DNA of 64,000 nt from Rudanella lutea DSM 19387 (GCF_000383955.1 NZ_KB913013.1:6225236-6289235), one strand, 5' to 3'. Counted from the stretch's first letter, positions 34,998 to 44,617 are shown. Notes: a model not told the origin generated them from the sequence alone. Translations and numbers: made by a program.

Positions 34998-36998
34998 TTA
35001 CCAGGTGCATTTCACCATTTTAAGGAAAACTGCCTGAGGGTAGCTGTTTGCGCGCGCGCCTTTTTGAGTGGTCCTGGGCAACGTTCGCAGAGGGATTAGC
35101 ACCTCATTACGTTTGGGGTTCACCAGAAACAAGGGCTGGCCCGGCAAGCTGTAGCCGTAACGCGCCATATCTCGAACCGCCCCTGTCCCCTCCGAAGGTA
35201 CCAGCAGGTATAAAACGGGAGCTATGTTGTATTGGCTTGTTTCGGTCGATAGGCGAAACTTGGCTACACGGCCATCGGGCCCAATGCTCCCCGCACCCGC
35301 GCCACTGGTAGCGACGGCCTCCTCCACCGATTTGCCCTTGAGTAGACTCAGTGCCATCCGAGCCCCCTGAACAGGCGTTGCGGTTTGGGCGGTACCTGTC
35401 GAGGGAAACATAACGGGGCCGGTAGTTACGTTGAAAAACAGGTTTTTTTGCCCCGGTGCCGCTTTAGGCATGGGGGCAAGCCCTTGCTGTAATTCCATAT
35501 CAACCGTCGTAAAGCGGTCGAATACGGATGCGCGGGCGTTGCGGATTTCGCCCCCCACCAGAAGTACCTTACCATCAGCAAATGGCACTACGTGTAGGTC
35601 AGCTGCCTTCAACAGCGTACCCTCTTCAGTTGCGCGGGTCTTGATGCTGTAATACCGCTCAAACAGGCCGGTTGGGGCCAGAACCTGCACCCCGTAGCCA
35701 TTGTCGTACTGGCAAAGGACCATCAGCCGGCTGTCGGGTAAACTCACAAGCCGCGTGGCATTCTGGAAGATGCGGAACGGGCCGCTGCCTCCACTGATGG
35801 GAATAATGGAGGCAGGGTCTTTTTTGTCCCAGATGTGCTGCCAGGCAACCCCTTTGGGTGTGATGTAAGCGTAACCAACCTGGTATTTCAGAAGGCCTTT
35901 ACCCAGCGTGACATGCACGAGCGCTCCGCCTTCATCAGAAAGCATTTCCAGTTGGGTTAGGCCATACTCAGGGAAGGTGATCGTAAACGAATGGTCGAAC
36001 ACAACGGCTCCATCGGTGTTGGTACGAACCACGCGAAGGGTTGGGTTTTCTTTCTGGGCAGCATCGGGCCCAAAAATCCAGTCGGTAGCTACAACGGGCG
36101 AGAGCCCGGATGGGCGAATCAGCTCACCTTCCGGTTGCCCAATCACCTCGGCGCGTTTGTACAGGACCATCCCCGGTGTCAAACGGAGGTCTTCCGTCAG
36201 GCGTACCTGACCCAGCACCTTGCCCGTTGTGTCGATGGTGAGGATGGCCCCGTTTTTGGCGTGGTAGTAGCTCAGCCGCCCGAGTTGAGGGTAGCAGGTG
36301 TTCAAAATGCCGTTACGAGCTTCCGGGTTGAGCGGAGATTTCCGCATCGTGGGCTCGCCATCGGGTATGTAGCGGGCCGAAAACGGTACAAACTGAAATG
36401 GTTGATAGGTAATAACCAGCTCATTACCAATAACAGCGAATTGGCTGCTAATGTAACGGTCGCCCCGGTAACCCATGTCTCGGGCGGCTCCCTCTTTGTC
36501 GGCCAGCAGGGTGTTGAGGTCTGTAGCAGAGGTCTGATCGGCCAGGACCTTGTCCGTTTGAACCCCGCCCCGTAAACTGCTGATTTGGTTAGCCCGAAAT
36601 GAAAGGGGTTGGGCAAGGCCACTGGCCAGACTAATGGGTGTGTCCTGAACTGGACCAAACCCGCCGGGCCCCTCGGCCGTGGGTGTGTAACTTACCTGCA
36701 TGAGAGCCGGTAACGTGTTCAGGCCGGTGCGGATGTTGGTGGTTTTGTCGGCGGTCAGGTACGTGTTGTGTTGTCGCCATATGCCAAATCGAAGGCTACC
36801 CTGTCTGGTGGGTTCAATTTGAGAAACATACCCCTGCTGTCGAAGCAACTCGTTGCCCGGCTGCAGGGCGTCCTGATCGAGCGTGAACAAGGCTACTGAA
36901 TCGGTGGAAAAGTTGAGGGTGGGAGGTTTGGGTTGTTGAGCCTGGGTGGCGTGGGTCAAGGCTGAAATAATCAGTGTAAAGGAGACTATTTTTTGCAT
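34998..36998 (-). CDS. Secreted protein of unknown function, 666 aa
   Basis: ATG 36998 (MQKIVSFTLIISALTHATQAQ) gives a clear signal peptide; a longer start at 37025 is less likely. The mature protein is beta-rich without Cys clusters or membrane segments. It has alternating hydrophobic strands and segments such as LPDSRLMVLCQYDNGYGV and PFADGKVLLVGGEIRNARASVF, which resemble blades of a propeller or a WD/kelch-like repeat fold, but I do not recognise the family. It ends KMVKCTW with no evident sorting domain. It is monocistronic, convergent with the protease. Confidence 0.6.
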   Translation of the reverse strand: MQKIVSFTLIISALTHATQAQQPKPPTLNFSTDSVALFTLDQDALQPGNELLRQQGYVSQIEPTRQGSLRFGIWRQHNTYLTADKTTNIRTGLNTLPALMQVSYTPTAEGPGGFGPVQDTPISLASGLAQPLSFRANQISSLRGGVQTDKVLADQTSATDLNTLLADKEGAARDMGYRGDRYISSQFAVIGNELVITYQPFQFVPFSARYIPDGEPTMRKSPLNPEARNGILNTCYPQLGRLSYYHAKNGAILTIDTTGKVLGQVRLTEDLRLTPGMVLYKRAEVIGQPEGELIRPSGLSPVVATDWIFGPDAAQKENPTLRVVRTNTDGAVVFDHSFTITFPEYGLTQLEMLSDEGGALVHVTLGKGLLKYQVGYAYITPKGVAWQHIWDKKDPASIIPISGGSGPFRIFQNATRLVSLPDSRLMVLCQYDNGYGVQVLAPTGLFERYYSIKTRATEEGTLLKAADLHVVPFADGKVLLVGGEIRNARASVFDRFTTVDMELQQGLAPMPKAAPGQKNLFFNVTTGPVMFPSTGTAQTATPVQGARMALSLLKGKSVEEAVATSGAGAGSIGPDGRVAKFRLSTETSQYNIAPVLYLLVPSEGTGAVRDMARYGYSLPGQPLFLVNPKRNEVLIPLRTLPRTTQKGARANSYPQAVFLKMVKCTW

Positions 36999-37132
36999 GA
37001 AGATGGTGGTAAGTAAAACCACCAATGTAAGTCATTTAATTGGTTGTCGCCGTGGTTAGATATAAAAAAATATGTAAACGGTAACCTGAACCAGACCTGC
37101 TCGTTCAATTCGGATTACCGTTTACACACCGC

Positions 37133-37342
37133 TTATTCCTCCTCCCGAAACTCCAGAATATCGCCCGGCTGGCAGTCGAGCGCTTTGCAAATGGCTTCGA
37201 GGGTGCTAAATCGAATGGCTTTTGCTTTACCTGTTTTGAGAATGGATAGGTTCGAAAGCGTCAGGTCGACCTTGGTAGAAAGCTCGTTGAGCGACATTTT
37301 TCGTTTCGCCATCATGACGTCCAGATTGACTATAATCGACAT
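37133..37342 (-). CDS. Small XRE-family regulator (YozG-like)
   Basis: A 69-aa protein that is essentially one Cro/C1 helix-turn-helix: MSIIVNLDVMMAKRKMSLNELS, LTLSNLSILKTGKAKAIRFSTLEAICKALDC, ending QPGDILEFREEE. It belongs to the short HTH_26 type that commonly sits directly downstream of a DUF2975 membrane protein, as here with a 3-bp gap. It likely autoregulates the pair through the repeats at 37906-37956. Confidence 0.85.
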   Translation of the reverse strand: MSIIVNLDVMMAKRKMSLNELSTKVDLTLSNLSILKTGKAKAIRFSTLEAICKALDCQPGDILEFREEE

Positions 37343-37345
37343 GGG

Positions 37346-37873
37346 CTACACGGTTAGATCGTTCTCAATTTGTAGTTCGGTGCCTTTTTGGAACACGATG
37401 GCGATAATGTAGATCACCCCGGCGAAAAACAGAATTTCGTTGGCGCCCCAATCGAGTACGGCTATGGCACCGTGCTTGGTGAGCCACTTGCTCAGGCTGC
37501 TTCCGATGAGGGCCACAATGCCTGCGCCCACCGCTACGTGGCTTATGGTGCCAATGAGCCGGGTTATTTCGGGGTTGAACGGTTTGGTAAGGTCGAATTT
37601 CAAAAAGATTTTAACTACCAGATAGGCGATCAATGCTTTGAGTCCACTCAGGGCAATGGTGAGCGTGGCCAAATGAATGTAGTAGTTTTGGCTGTAGCGT
37701 TGCACGTCGGACAGGTCGAGGCCCATGTACAGGTCTTTTGCCGCTATGGGGTTTACCAACAAGCTGACGGCAAACGAGACGATCAGCGCTCCCGTTTTGA
37801 TACAAAGCCCGATAAAAATGACCCAGAACAACACGTTCATGGTTTTCAATACGGTTTGGTTTGTGGTTGTCAT
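37346..37873 (-). CDS. DUF2975 four-helix membrane protein
   Basis: A 175-aa protein with four predicted membrane segments (MNVLFWVIFIGLCIKTGALIV, YIHLATLTIALSGLKALIAYL, ISHVAVGAGIVALIGSSL, EILFFAGVIYIIAIVF) and the KPFNPEITRLI loop typical of DUF2975. The family has no firm biochemical role. It is the first gene of a two-gene operon with the XRE regulator, and the pair may act as a membrane sensor and regulator. Confidence 0.85.
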   Translation of the reverse strand: MTTTNQTVLKTMNVLFWVIFIGLCIKTGALIVSFAVSLLVNPIAAKDLYMGLDLSDVQRYSQNYYIHLATLTIALSGLKALIAYLVVKIFLKFDLTKPFNPEITRLIGTISHVAVGAGIVALIGSSLSKWLTKHGAIAVLDWGANEILFFAGVIYIIAIVFQKGTELQIENDLTV

Positions 37874-37905
37874 TGGCTATTAATGTCTGATTGATGGTGT
37901 AAAGG

Positions 37906-37956
37906 ACAATAAAAATTTATTGATAAACAATAAAAATATAGCGAACAATAAAAAAT
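37906..37956 (-). promoter_or_regulatory. TTTATTG/CAATAAA operator cluster upstream of DUF2975/XRE
   Basis: CAATAAA occurs at 37907-37913, 37928-37934 and 37946-37952, and its inverse TTTATTG at 37916-37922, forming back-to-back inverted repeats with 2- and 5-bp spacers. The cluster begins 33 bp upstream of the DUF2975 start, as expected for an autoregulatory XRE operator. Confidence 0.5.
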
Positions 37957-37992
37957 AACGCCCGGCTGCCTTTCTGGCCGGGCGTTATTTTT
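37955..37992. terminator. Terminator after the CPBP protease gene
   Basis: A long stem (aataacgcccggc / gccgggcgttatt) with a 10-nt loop, followed by T runs on both strands. Leftward it ends transcription from the CPBP gene (stop at 38043). Confidence 0.8.
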
Positions 37993-38042
37993 CTTGCCTT
38001 GTAGAGTTTATGTACCAAATGAGGTGTGGGTGCCGAATTGTA

Positions 38043-38756
38043 TCAGGCCTTACTTTCAGCAGAACCGGGTCCGTTAAACCGGGCTAGTTTCTGGAAATAA
38101 ATATGAGTGGCCATTACGACACCAAACACCACGAGCAGCATATAGCTGTTACCTACTTTACCAATATAGTGTAACGAAACAGGTAGAAAAACGGCCTGTG
38201 TTCGGATGGCAATATCGCCCAGGAGTTTCGACAGTAGGGCCAATAATCCAATCATGAGGGGAATACCAATAAAGGCTGGTGCTGACTGCCCAGTTAGCAT
38301 TGTAGTGGGGTCATCAAGGATGGCGTAATGCCAGAAGAACCAACAAAATCCAATGAATACAGCCTGTTGCCAGCCGTTCAATGGGGCAATAGCGTTTTGA
38401 AGGTAATGCCGCCAACCCAGTTCTTCGCCAAGCGTGTACACAAACTGCGTCACTACGAAACCTGCCCAGAGAACAGGGTCGGGTTTTTCTAAACACAGGA
38501 TGGGTAGTGCCAGACTCAAGGCAACGATTCCTAAACTCAAGGCGGGGCGGCTACCGGCAAGCGAGAGCTTGTAGGTGTTAGGGGTACCAAACAGTTTGTA
38601 GCAAATGAGACCCGACATGGCCGGGCCAAAGCCCGTGATAATTTCTTTCAGATTGAGGCTTGAAACGTTTAGCTCAGGTAACAAACGGTTGGTCGACCAT
38701 GACAGCGCAAACGCCAGAATGGTAAAGACACTAATGGGTAAAGCGATAGGTTTCAT
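38043..38756 (-). CDS. CPBP-family intramembrane metalloprotease
   Basis: A 237-aa polytopic membrane protein. The three CPBP/Abi motifs are present: EExxxR as E111-E-L-G-W-R116, FxxxH in FCWFFWH143, and HxxxN in HYIGKVGN near residue 205. Bacterial members of the CAAX prenyl-protease-like family act in protein processing, bacteriocin immunity or regulated proteolysis; the substrate here is unknown. The gene is alone, with its own terminator. Confidence 0.88.
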   Translation of the reverse strand: MKPIALPISVFTILAFALSWSTNRLLPELNVSSLNLKEIITGFGPAMSGLICYKLFGTPNTYKLSLAGSRPALSLGIVALSLALPILCLEKPDPVLWAGFVVTQFVYTLGEELGWRHYLQNAIAPLNGWQQAVFIGFCWFFWHYAILDDPTTMLTGQSAPAFIGIPLMIGLLALLSKLLGDIAIRTQAVFLPVSLHYIGKVGNSYMLLVVFGVVMATHIYFQKLARFNGPGSAESKA

Positions 38757-39105
38757 AAGCGGGAAGATGTTTTTATAGGCAGAGAGCCTAAACGTGTATC
38801 TCTACTGCCCGGGTACCTGCTTCAGCACGGTCCGGATGGGTTCGGCCTTTCAGATTTGGGCCAGACACTTAGTCAGTCTGTTTTGGGGATGTGCAGATGG
38901 AGCGCAGCGAGAAAATTTTAAACTGGTAATCAACCATCCGCTGATAAATGATGTGTGATTACGTAAATAATAGCCCAACAGCATCTGAATCGTAAGCTGG
39001 TCGACTCTGTCATTGACTTTGTGAGTTGCTAACGGCCCAACTGCTTGTGTAAGGAATCAGATGGGCATTATTTCTGGGTTATATACCATGATAGTTTTTT
39101 TGTGC
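38757..39105. other. Intergenic region without a gene
   Basis: This 349-bp stretch between the CPBP and DUF1016 genes has no credible reading frame. A loose inverted similarity (gcccaacagcatctga near 38973 against tcagatgggc near 39058) could form a weak hairpin downstream of the DUF1016 gene. Confidence 0.4.
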
Positions 39106-40056
39106 TCAGTTTGAAAGCGATAGTGGCAACACAGCTTCCTCATCCGAGCTGAGCCGTATCTCCCCGCTTGTGGTTACGTATTTCACCCGCGCTGCCTCAT
39201 CAACTAACAGACCGACCGGTAGGGTAGGGATGGTGGGGGGCTGTTTTTGGGCGTAACTATCCAAAATGAGTCGAAACTCGGCAAGTGCCGCCGGATTGTG
39301 CCCACTTAGCTGCACCAGCACAAACCGGCCCAGTATGATATGAAAAAAGACGAGCTCTACCCAAAAGTCTTTTCCCCGAACACTCACATACTGGCGTTGC
39401 CCTACGAAGGCAAAACCTACGTACCGTTCCAGCAAGATTTTTTTGACGGCTGCCAGTCGGCTTCGCTTTGTGCCCCCCACAACGGACGGGGTAGGGGAGG
39501 AGCCGGTTACAAGCCCGTTAGGGGCTTCCCGCCGGTTTGCTCTGTCGGGAATTAGTTCATTGTCTTCCAGCCCCACATGGTAGTAGTAGCGGGATCGGAC
39601 CATGCGCTGCATAAACCGGACAGTCCATCGTTCGTCGGCGGCCTGATTAATGTAAAAATCACGTTCCTGGATGTTTTCGAGGCTCATGAGTACGCGGTAG
39701 TGAGACCAGGTCAGTTCTGTTCGAAGATGTTGCCGAAGGTTTGTAAATTCTCGCCCGTTTGTGGCGAGAATTGGAAACGCCAAAAAAAACTGCTTGAACC
39801 GCCACATATTCGACATCCCATATCCCTTACCAAACGCCTGTGATAGTTGATCGGAGAGAGCCTCGATCAAATGAATTCCATAATCGGCCCGGTGCTGACC
39901 CTGCTGCTCAATCTCGACAACTATTCGGCCAATATGCCAATAGGCCTCAACAAGCGCGAATTTGGGCGTTGGGTCACTGTCAGATTGGGCCGCTTCGACC
40001 AGCGTTCGCAGGTATCGGTACAGTTCAAGGGGTTCAGTTGGTGACTCGGTATTCAT
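39106..40056 (-). CDS. DUF1016/YhcG-like protein with a degraded nuclease site
   Basis: A 316-aa cytosolic protein. The N-terminal DUF1016_N region is well kept (YWHIGRIVVEIEQQGQHRADYGIHLIEALSDQL, LTWSHYRVLMSL, FYINQAADERWTVRFMQR). The C-terminal PD-(D/E)XK region aligns to the YhcG pattern, but where active members have a D in FF(I/V)DLLF and E-L-K, this one reads FWVELVFFH and VLVQLSGH, so the ExK pair has become Q-x-S. A short non-conserved insert (NRREAPNGLVTGSSPTPS) splits the two parts. It may be an inactive relic or have a binding role. No restriction or toxin partner is adjacent. Confidence 0.8.
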   Translation of the reverse strand: MNTESPTEPLELYRYLRTLVEAAQSDSDPTPKFALVEAYWHIGRIVVEIEQQGQHRADYGIHLIEALSDQLSQAFGKGYGMSNMWRFKQFFLAFPILATNGREFTNLRQHLRTELTWSHYRVLMSLENIQERDFYINQAADERWTVRFMQRMVRSRYYYHVGLEDNELIPDRANRREAPNGLVTGSSPTPSVVGGTKRSRLAAVKKILLERYVGFAFVGQRQYVSVRGKDFWVELVFFHIILGRFVLVQLSGHNPAALAEFRLILDSYAQKQPPTIPTLPVGLLVDEAARVKYVTTSGEIRLSSDEEAVLPLSLSN

Positions 40057-40354
40057 GCTTTTGAAAAATTTAGCTGTGGGTTATTGGGCGTAGGTTATCG
40101 TGTTTGACGGAAATAGAATGCAGTTGACGAACGGTTTTCGGTTGTAGAGCGCATTAAACTCCGACTGGGATTCAGGTTCATGAATGGGCTCCCTGCGACT
40201 GACCGACACAAATAACGGCATTAAATAACACCCATGAAGTACAATAGCACGCGGATGACGCGAATCGGGCGAGTGAACACCGATTACCTTGGCCAATCTG
40301 CAAAAGTCAATTCAATCCGTGTCATTCGCGTGCCTATTCTCATTCAAACACTTC
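40057..40354. other. Intergenic region without a convincing gene
   Basis: The stretch between the DUF1016 gene and the efflux adaptor stop contains a 71-codon frame (40081-40296, minus), but it has no family resemblance or start context. No hairpin or promoter stands out. Confidence 0.4.
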
Positions 40355-41518
40355 TTAACCCGCCATTTTGGCCCGTTCGGCACTAATAAAGTAAGCGCCC
40401 TGCCGAACAATGGCCGCCGGGTCGGTCTCTTTGGAAAGAATCACCTCGGTTCGGTGATTCTGAGTAACACCGGCCTGGATCGGCACGAGGGTAAAAATAA
40501 ATTCTCCTGACGCTTTGCCCCGTTGCCGCACATACACATACGCCCGATTGCCTTCCTGCACGATGGCATCTTCGGGTAGGGCCAGCACCTGCCGCGGATT
40601 GGCCTGAATGGTAGCCCGTACATACGAACCGGCAAACAACCGGCCGTAATCTTTAACTTTCAGGTTGGCGTGAACAAGCACCGTTCGGGTCTCGTCATCA
40701 AACGATTGGCCCACCCGATATACCACAGCCTCCAACGGACCCGTTTGCTGCTGAGTCACCGAAAACATCACACGTTGCCCCTCCCGCACCTTCCGAATGT
40801 CACTTTCAAACACCCTCAGTTCAAGATAAAGGTGATCTTTGTTCACAATCTCGACCAGCCCGTCCGTAGGGCCTACGTACTGCCCCAGCCGCAGATTTAC
40901 CTTGTCGACATACCCACTGATAGGAGCCAGCAGCGTGATTGTGCGGCTGATTGTTCCCCGCCGAAGCGATACCAACGGCAAGTGCAGCTGAGCCAGTTGG
41001 GCCTCAAGCGAAGTGAGCAGGGCGCGGGTAGTTTCGTAGGCCGCCGTCGATTCCTGCAACTTACGCCGAGCCCCTACCTCTTCGCGGGCCAACTCGGTTT
41101 GGCGATCCAATTCCTGTTGCTCAAACCGACTGCGGGTGAGTGCCTGCAAATATTCCTGTTGCAACTTCACATAATCGGGGTGCTCAAGCACGGCTAACAC
41201 CTGCCCCTTACGCACAAAATCTCCCTCCACCAAGCGAGTGGCCCGCACGTATCCGCCCATAGGCGCGTGCACCGTGGCCCAATGATCGGGCGGAGCCTCC
41301 ACTTTGCCCGTTGCCTGAATCATATCGCCCAGGGTGAGGGTATCTGGTGGCCCCAGTTTGATACCCGTTTCCCGAAACTGCGCTTCCGTAATGGTTACTG
41401 ACCGGATTTGGTTTGTCTCAGGGGTCTCGGTCGGCGCGTCTGCTTCTTTGCCCGAACATGCCAACAGCATACCCATCAGACCAATGATGATTACCTTATA
41501 AATGAGTGATGATTTCAT
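40355..41518 (-). CDS. czcB: CzcB/CusB-like RND efflux adaptor lipoprotein
   Basis: A 387-aa periplasmic adaptor with a lipobox (MGMLLACSGK, Cys near residue 21). The lipoyl-like halves are at ATVHAPMGGYVRATRLVEGDFVRKGQVLAVLEHPDY and LLAPISGYVDKVNLRLGQYV, separated by a coiled-coil hairpin (about residues 115-185) and followed by beta-barrel and membrane-proximal domains. It links the pump to an outer-membrane channel in metal efflux. It lies 6 bp after the CzcA-type pump, last in the operon. The symbol is by family only. Confidence 0.85.
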   Translation of the reverse strand: MKSSLIYKVIIIGLMGMLLACSGKEADAPTETPETNQIRSVTITEAQFRETGIKLGPPDTLTLGDMIQATGKVEAPPDHWATVHAPMGGYVRATRLVEGDFVRKGQVLAVLEHPDYVKLQQEYLQALTRSRFEQQELDRQTELAREEVGARRKLQESTAAYETTRALLTSLEAQLAQLHLPLVSLRRGTISRTITLLAPISGYVDKVNLRLGQYVGPTDGLVEIVNKDHLYLELRVFESDIRKVREGQRVMFSVTQQQTGPLEAVVYRVGQSFDDETRTVLVHANLKVKDYGRLFAGSYVRATIQANPRQVLALPEDAIVQEGNRAYVYVRQRGKASGEFIFTLVPIQAGVTQNHRTEVILSKETDPAAIVRQGAYFISAERAKMAG

Positions 41519-41524
41519 GGATTA

Positions 41525-44500
41525 CTACTTTGTTTTGGGAACAGACATACTATACAACACCGGCAACACCACCAGTGTAAGCAGCGTGGCCGATACCAAT
41601 CCGCCAATCACGACCGTGGCCAGCGGTTTTTGCACTTCGGCACCCGCTGAGGTTGAGAGGGCCATCGGTAAAAAGCCCATCGAAGCTACAGCCGCCGTCA
41701 TGACCACGGGCCGAAAACGCACCCTCGTACCCTGCCGGACCCGTGTGAGGGCGTCGGCCACGCCTTCTTTCTGGAGCTCATTGAAGTAGCTGATCAACAC
41801 GATCCCGTTTAGCACGGCAATGCCAAACAGGGCAATAAACCCAACCCCGGCCGAAATACTGAACGGCATTCCGCGCAACCAAAGCGCCACCACCCCGCCA
41901 ATGGCCGAGAGCGGAATGGCCGAAAAAATAAGTAAAGCCTGCTGGGCCGAACCAAACGTAAAATAGAGTAGTAAGCCAATCAGCACGAGGGCCAACGGCA
42001 CGGCAACGCCCAGCCTTTCTTTGGCTTTGACCAGATTTTCGAATTGCCCGCCAAAGGTGTAGCTGTACCCGGCCGGTAATGGAACCTGCTGTTCGAGCAC
42101 GGTTTTCATTTCACCTACCAGACTCTCTACGTCACGGCCCCGCACGTTGATTCCGATTGTGATCCGACGCCGGGCATTGTCGCGCGATATCTGCATGGGT
42201 GCATCCTGATACCGGATCGTGGCCAACTCAGCCAAGGGAACCTGTTGCCCACTCGGCAGATCAACGTAGAGCTGTCGAATGTTTTCGATGTCCTGCCGGT
42301 AGGTGCTATCCAGCCGAACAACCAGATCGAACCGTTTTTCTCCTTCAAACACAACCCCGGCGGCCTCACCCGCAAACGCGGCTTTCAGAATACGGTTCAA
42401 ACTGGCTACCGACACACCGTACTGAGCCAAACGAGCCCGGTTGTACGAAACAAGCATCTGAGGCAGGCCACTAATTTGCTCCACTTTCAGGTCGGCCACG
42501 CCCGGGATCGATTTTAGTTTAGCGGTCGCCAGGTTGGCTTTAGCAAATAGTGTAGTCAGGTCTTCACCGTAAATTTTAACGGCAATATCCGACTTTACAC
42601 CCGTCATCAATTCATTGAACCGGAGCTGAATGGGCTGGGTAAATTCTACAGTCAGGCCAGGGATGACACTGAGGGCACGCTCCATTTGGATAATCAACTC
42701 CTCTTTGGTGCCCGCCGATGTCCACTCAACTGGGTCTTTGAGCAGCACCATCACGTCGGCGGCTTCAATCGGCATGGGGTCGGTCGGGATTTCGGCGGTG
42801 CCGATCTTCGAAATCACATCGTTAACCTCCGGGAAACCGTTTTTCAGAATCGTTTCCATTCGTTGGGTGGTTTCGATAGTCTGCCGTAACGACGATCCCG
42901 GTTTTAGCGTCAGGCTGATGGCGATATCGCCTTCATCAAGGTTAGGGATAAACTCGCCCCCCATAGACATAAACAACCCTATGGCTCCAACCAGCAACCC
43001 CGCCGAGGCAACCAACACACTTTTTCGCCAGCGCAGGGCCCCTTCGAGTATGGGGTCATACAGCCGATAAAGCCATTTCATGATCCGGTCGGCCAAGGTG
43101 CCCTCCTCCTGAATATCTTTCCGCAGCAATGTAGCGGCCATCATCGGCACGTAGCTGACGCACAGCAGCATAGCTCCCAGAATGGCAAACCCCACCGTGA
43201 GCGCCATGGGCCTGAACATTTTTCCTTCGATACCTGTGAGCGACAGAATCGGTACATAGACGATCAAAATGATCAGCTGACCAAACAGAGCCGACCGCAT
43301 TAGTCGGCTGGCCGAATCCAACGCCACATCATCCATCGATTGCGACTGCGTGGCCCGGTTGTGCACAATCGTAAAAATCATGCTCTCCACGATGATTACG
43401 GCTCCATCGACAAGCAACCCGAAGTCGATAGCCCCCAGACTCATGAGGTTTGCCGACACCCCAAATACGTGCATCATGCCCAGGGCAAACAGCATACAAA
43501 GCGGGATTACCGATGCAACCACCAAACCCGCCCGCCAATTGCCCAACAGCAAAAGCAGTACGGTCATAACGATGAGGCCGCCTTCTATAAGGTTTTTGGT
43601 GACGGTATGAATGGCCTTGTCAATGAGCACTTTCCGATCCAGAAACGGTTCGATCACCAACCCCTCGGGTAAACTTTTTTGAATCTGGGCGATTCGTTCT
43701 TTTACCCCCGCGATAGTTTTTTCGGACGAAGCCCCCTTGAGCATCAGCACAATACCACCAACTACCTCACCCTTACCGTTGCGGGTCATTGCTCCGTACC
43801 GAACGGCATGCCCCTCGCCCACCTCTGCAACATCGCGAATAAGAATTGGGGTTACGCCCACGTTCTTGACCACCACCTGCCCGATCTCTTCGGCGGTTTT
43901 AACCATCCCCTCACCCCGGATGAAGAAGGCTTCGGGGCCTTTTTCGATATAGCTGCCACCGGTGTTGGCGTTATTTTCGGCCAAAGCGTCCATCACTTCG
44001 GCAAGGGTCGTGTTCATTCCGTGCAGTCGCTCGGGGTCAATGCGTACCTCGTATTCTTTCAGGTAACCACCCAAACTACTGATGTCGACCACACCAGGCA
44101 CACCTGCCAGTTGCCGTTTCACAATCCAGTCCTGCACTGTTCGGAGGTCGGTAGCAGAGTACCGTTGTTCAAAGCCGGCCTTGGGATGAATCACGTACTG
44201 GTAAATTTCGCCTAAACCAGTGGTAATGGGTGCCAGCTGAGGGGTACCCATGGTCAGGTTTCCCTCGGCCGCTTTAAGCTGCTCAGTCACCAGCTGCCGG
44301 GCCAGAAACGTCGGGGTAGCCTCATCAAAAACCACCGTGATGACCGACAAGCCAAAGCGCGAGATCGACCGGATTTCGGTAACACCGGGCACATTGCGGA
44401 GGGTTGTTTCGAGCGGGAAGGTGATAAACTGCTCGGTTTCCTGAGCCGCCAGCGAAGGCACCTGCGTAATCACCTGCACCTGATTGTTGGTAATATCGGG

Positions 44501-44617
44501 TATGGCATCAATAGGCAGCTGTTGCAGGGCATACAAACCCCAGGCAATCAGCGCCACTACGCCCAGCCCCACCATCAGCTTTTGGCGGATACTGAACTGA
44601 ATGATTTTATGTAGCAT
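41525..44617 (-). CDS. czcA: CzcA-type heavy-metal RND efflux pump
   Basis: About 1030 aa from ATG 44617 (MLHKIIQFSIRQKLM). Twelve membrane segments and two large periplasmic loops have the HME-RND layout. The TM4 motif D398-F-G-L-L-V-D404-G-A-V-I-I-V-E411 is that of divalent-cation (Zn/Co/Cd/Ni) pumps such as CzcA, rather than the monovalent CusA type. The length fits a stand-alone pump: unlike many Bacteroidota CzcA homologues it has no C-terminal TolC fusion, and no outer-membrane factor is encoded in this operon. The upstream His-rich small protein and downstream adaptor complete the unit. Confidence 0.92.
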   Translation of the reverse strand: MLHKIIQFSIRQKLMVGLGVVALIAWGLYALQQLPIDAIPDITNNQVQVITQVPSLAAQETEQFITFPLETTLRNVPGVTEIRSISRFGLSVITVVFDEATPTFLARQLVTEQLKAAEGNLTMGTPQLAPITTGLGEIYQYVIHPKAGFEQRYSATDLRTVQDWIVKRQLAGVPGVVDISSLGGYLKEYEVRIDPERLHGMNTTLAEVMDALAENNANTGGSYIEKGPEAFFIRGEGMVKTAEEIGQVVVKNVGVTPILIRDVAEVGEGHAVRYGAMTRNGKGEVVGGIVLMLKGASSEKTIAGVKERIAQIQKSLPEGLVIEPFLDRKVLIDKAIHTVTKNLIEGGLIVMTVLLLLLGNWRAGLVVASVIPLCMLFALGMMHVFGVSANLMSLGAIDFGLLVDGAVIIVESMIFTIVHNRATQSQSMDDVALDSASRLMRSALFGQLIILIVYVPILSLTGIEGKMFRPMALTVGFAILGAMLLCVSYVPMMAATLLRKDIQEEGTLADRIMKWLYRLYDPILEGALRWRKSVLVASAGLLVGAIGLFMSMGGEFIPNLDEGDIAISLTLKPGSSLRQTIETTQRMETILKNGFPEVNDVISKIGTAEIPTDPMPIEAADVMVLLKDPVEWTSAGTKEELIIQMERALSVIPGLTVEFTQPIQLRFNELMTGVKSDIAVKIYGEDLTTLFAKANLATAKLKSIPGVADLKVEQISGLPQMLVSYNRARLAQYGVSVASLNRILKAAFAGEAAGVVFEGEKRFDLVVRLDSTYRQDIENIRQLYVDLPSGQQVPLAELATIRYQDAPMQISRDNARRRITIGINVRGRDVESLVGEMKTVLEQQVPLPAGYSYTFGGQFENLVKAKERLGVAVPLALVLIGLLLYFTFGSAQQALLIFSAIPLSAIGGVVALWLRGMPFSISAGVGFIALFGIAVLNGIVLISYFNELQKEGVADALTRVRQGTRVRFRPVVMTAAVASMGFLPMALSTSAGAEVQKPLATVVIGGLVSATLLTLVVLPVLYSMSVPKTK

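Noticed and set aside
40081-40296. 71-codon minus-strand frame before the DUF1016 gene
   Set aside because: No start context, signal or family resemblance; too short to support on its own.
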